A stretch of DNA of 64,000 nt from Roseibacillus sp. (GTDB lineage Bacteria; Verrucomicrobiota; Verrucomicrobiia; Verrucomicrobiales; Akkermansiaceae): NCBI GenBank assembly GCA_028821775.1, contig JAPKFB010000004.1:62001-126000 (forward strand), in the 5' to 3' direction. The notes beneath the pieces are model-generated. The model made no database searches, was not told where the DNA came from, and saw nothing but the letters and a program-made list of their open reading frames with translations. How positions within the stretch are numbered: position 1 is the first letter of the stretch; the number at the start of each line of letters is the position of its first letter. Position numbers and translations under genes: made by a program. Shown here piece after piece: positions 63,999 to 64,000 of this stretch.

Positions 63999-64000
63999 GC

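Noticed and set aside
1-64000. tRNA, rRNA or CRISPR arrays
   Set aside because: No regularly spaced repeats or cloverleaf-like sequences were noticed in the intergenic regions; a tRNA scan could still find one.

Overview
The window reads as a GC-rich chromosomal segment from the Verrucomicrobiota (PVC group). The sequence-based reasons are several large secreted proteins of the Planctomycetes-Verrucomicrobia type (DUF1080-like modules, glucose/sorbosone-dehydrogenase-type propellers, HEAT repeats, c-haem tails, cupredoxin tails), a formylglycine sulfatase, a sialate O-acetylesterase, a ThuA-like protein, ASPIC/UnbV and CotH/lamin-tail proteins, mixed with single-copy housekeeping genes. The phylum is inferred from family content; no rRNA or tRNA gene was seen.

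Layout. 1-5037 (minus strand): 3'-truncated mutM, a secreted TPR protein and a 1032-residue DUF1080/dehydrogenase/cupredoxin protein. 5278-5478: remnant of an integrase-type transposase. 5594-9503 (plus): xseA, a decayed SIS-domain gene, then sucC-sucD. 9754-13502 (minus): ispF, a decayed P-loop kinase gene, an inositol-monophosphatase-family gene, separate coaB and coaC genes, and gmk. 13969-15507: a small P-loop kinase, a decayed HD-phosphohydrolase gene and a thioredoxin-like gene read through an in-frame UGA. 15540-19280 (minus): a four-gene oxidative L-fucose-type catabolic operon. 19408-24880 (plus): a 1152-residue dehydrogenase/HEAT/cytochrome c protein and a sialate O-acetylesterase. 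25096-30123 (minus): alr, two tiny entericidin-like lipoproteins, a two-domain HMA-like gene with two in-frame UGAs, a secreted SAM methyltransferase, a small secreted protein and another gene with an in-frame UGA. 30355-36633 (plus): a secreted EF-hand/PPDK-like protein, a membrane-anchored coiled-coil protein and an ABC exporter pair. 36612-40934 (minus): a UnbV protein and a second cupredoxin-tailed dehydrogenase. 41191-52734 (plus): ThuA, a redoxin gene with an in-frame UGA, a PDZ protein, a phosphoesterase-TM-PA14-LamG fusion, a cytochrome-c/propeller protein and a beta-rich secreted protein. 52761-57175 (minus): sulfatase, MetE-like protein, Na+/solute symporter and its small partner. 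57285-64000: an enolase-superfamily protein, a zinc-type oxidoreductase, a GNAT acetyltransferase and a 5'-truncated CotH/lamin-tail protein.

The most interesting signal is a set of four genes carrying five in-frame UGA codons (15328, 27054, 27282, 29890, 42426). Each UGA falls where a thiol-redox or metal-binding cysteine is expected. The frame stays open on both sides with coherent protein sequence. A short hairpin begins about 12 nt (one case 16 nt) after each UGA, and two of these have identical geometry and the same CGGGA loop. These look like selenoproteins, three of them little or not described as far as I can judge: a tandem HMA-like protein with two selenocysteines, a CxU secreted protein and a UxxC redoxin. 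They contrast with four genuinely decayed genes in the same window, which show frameshifts, internal deletions and an amber codon.

Metabolically the region suggests a particle-associated heterotroph. Secreted dehydrogenases with cupredoxin or cytochrome tails, esterase and sulfatase would act on glycans outside the cytoplasm. The fucose pathway would deliver pyruvate and lactate, and the TCA and cofactor genes support this. All function assignments come from motifs recognised by eye; no search was run.
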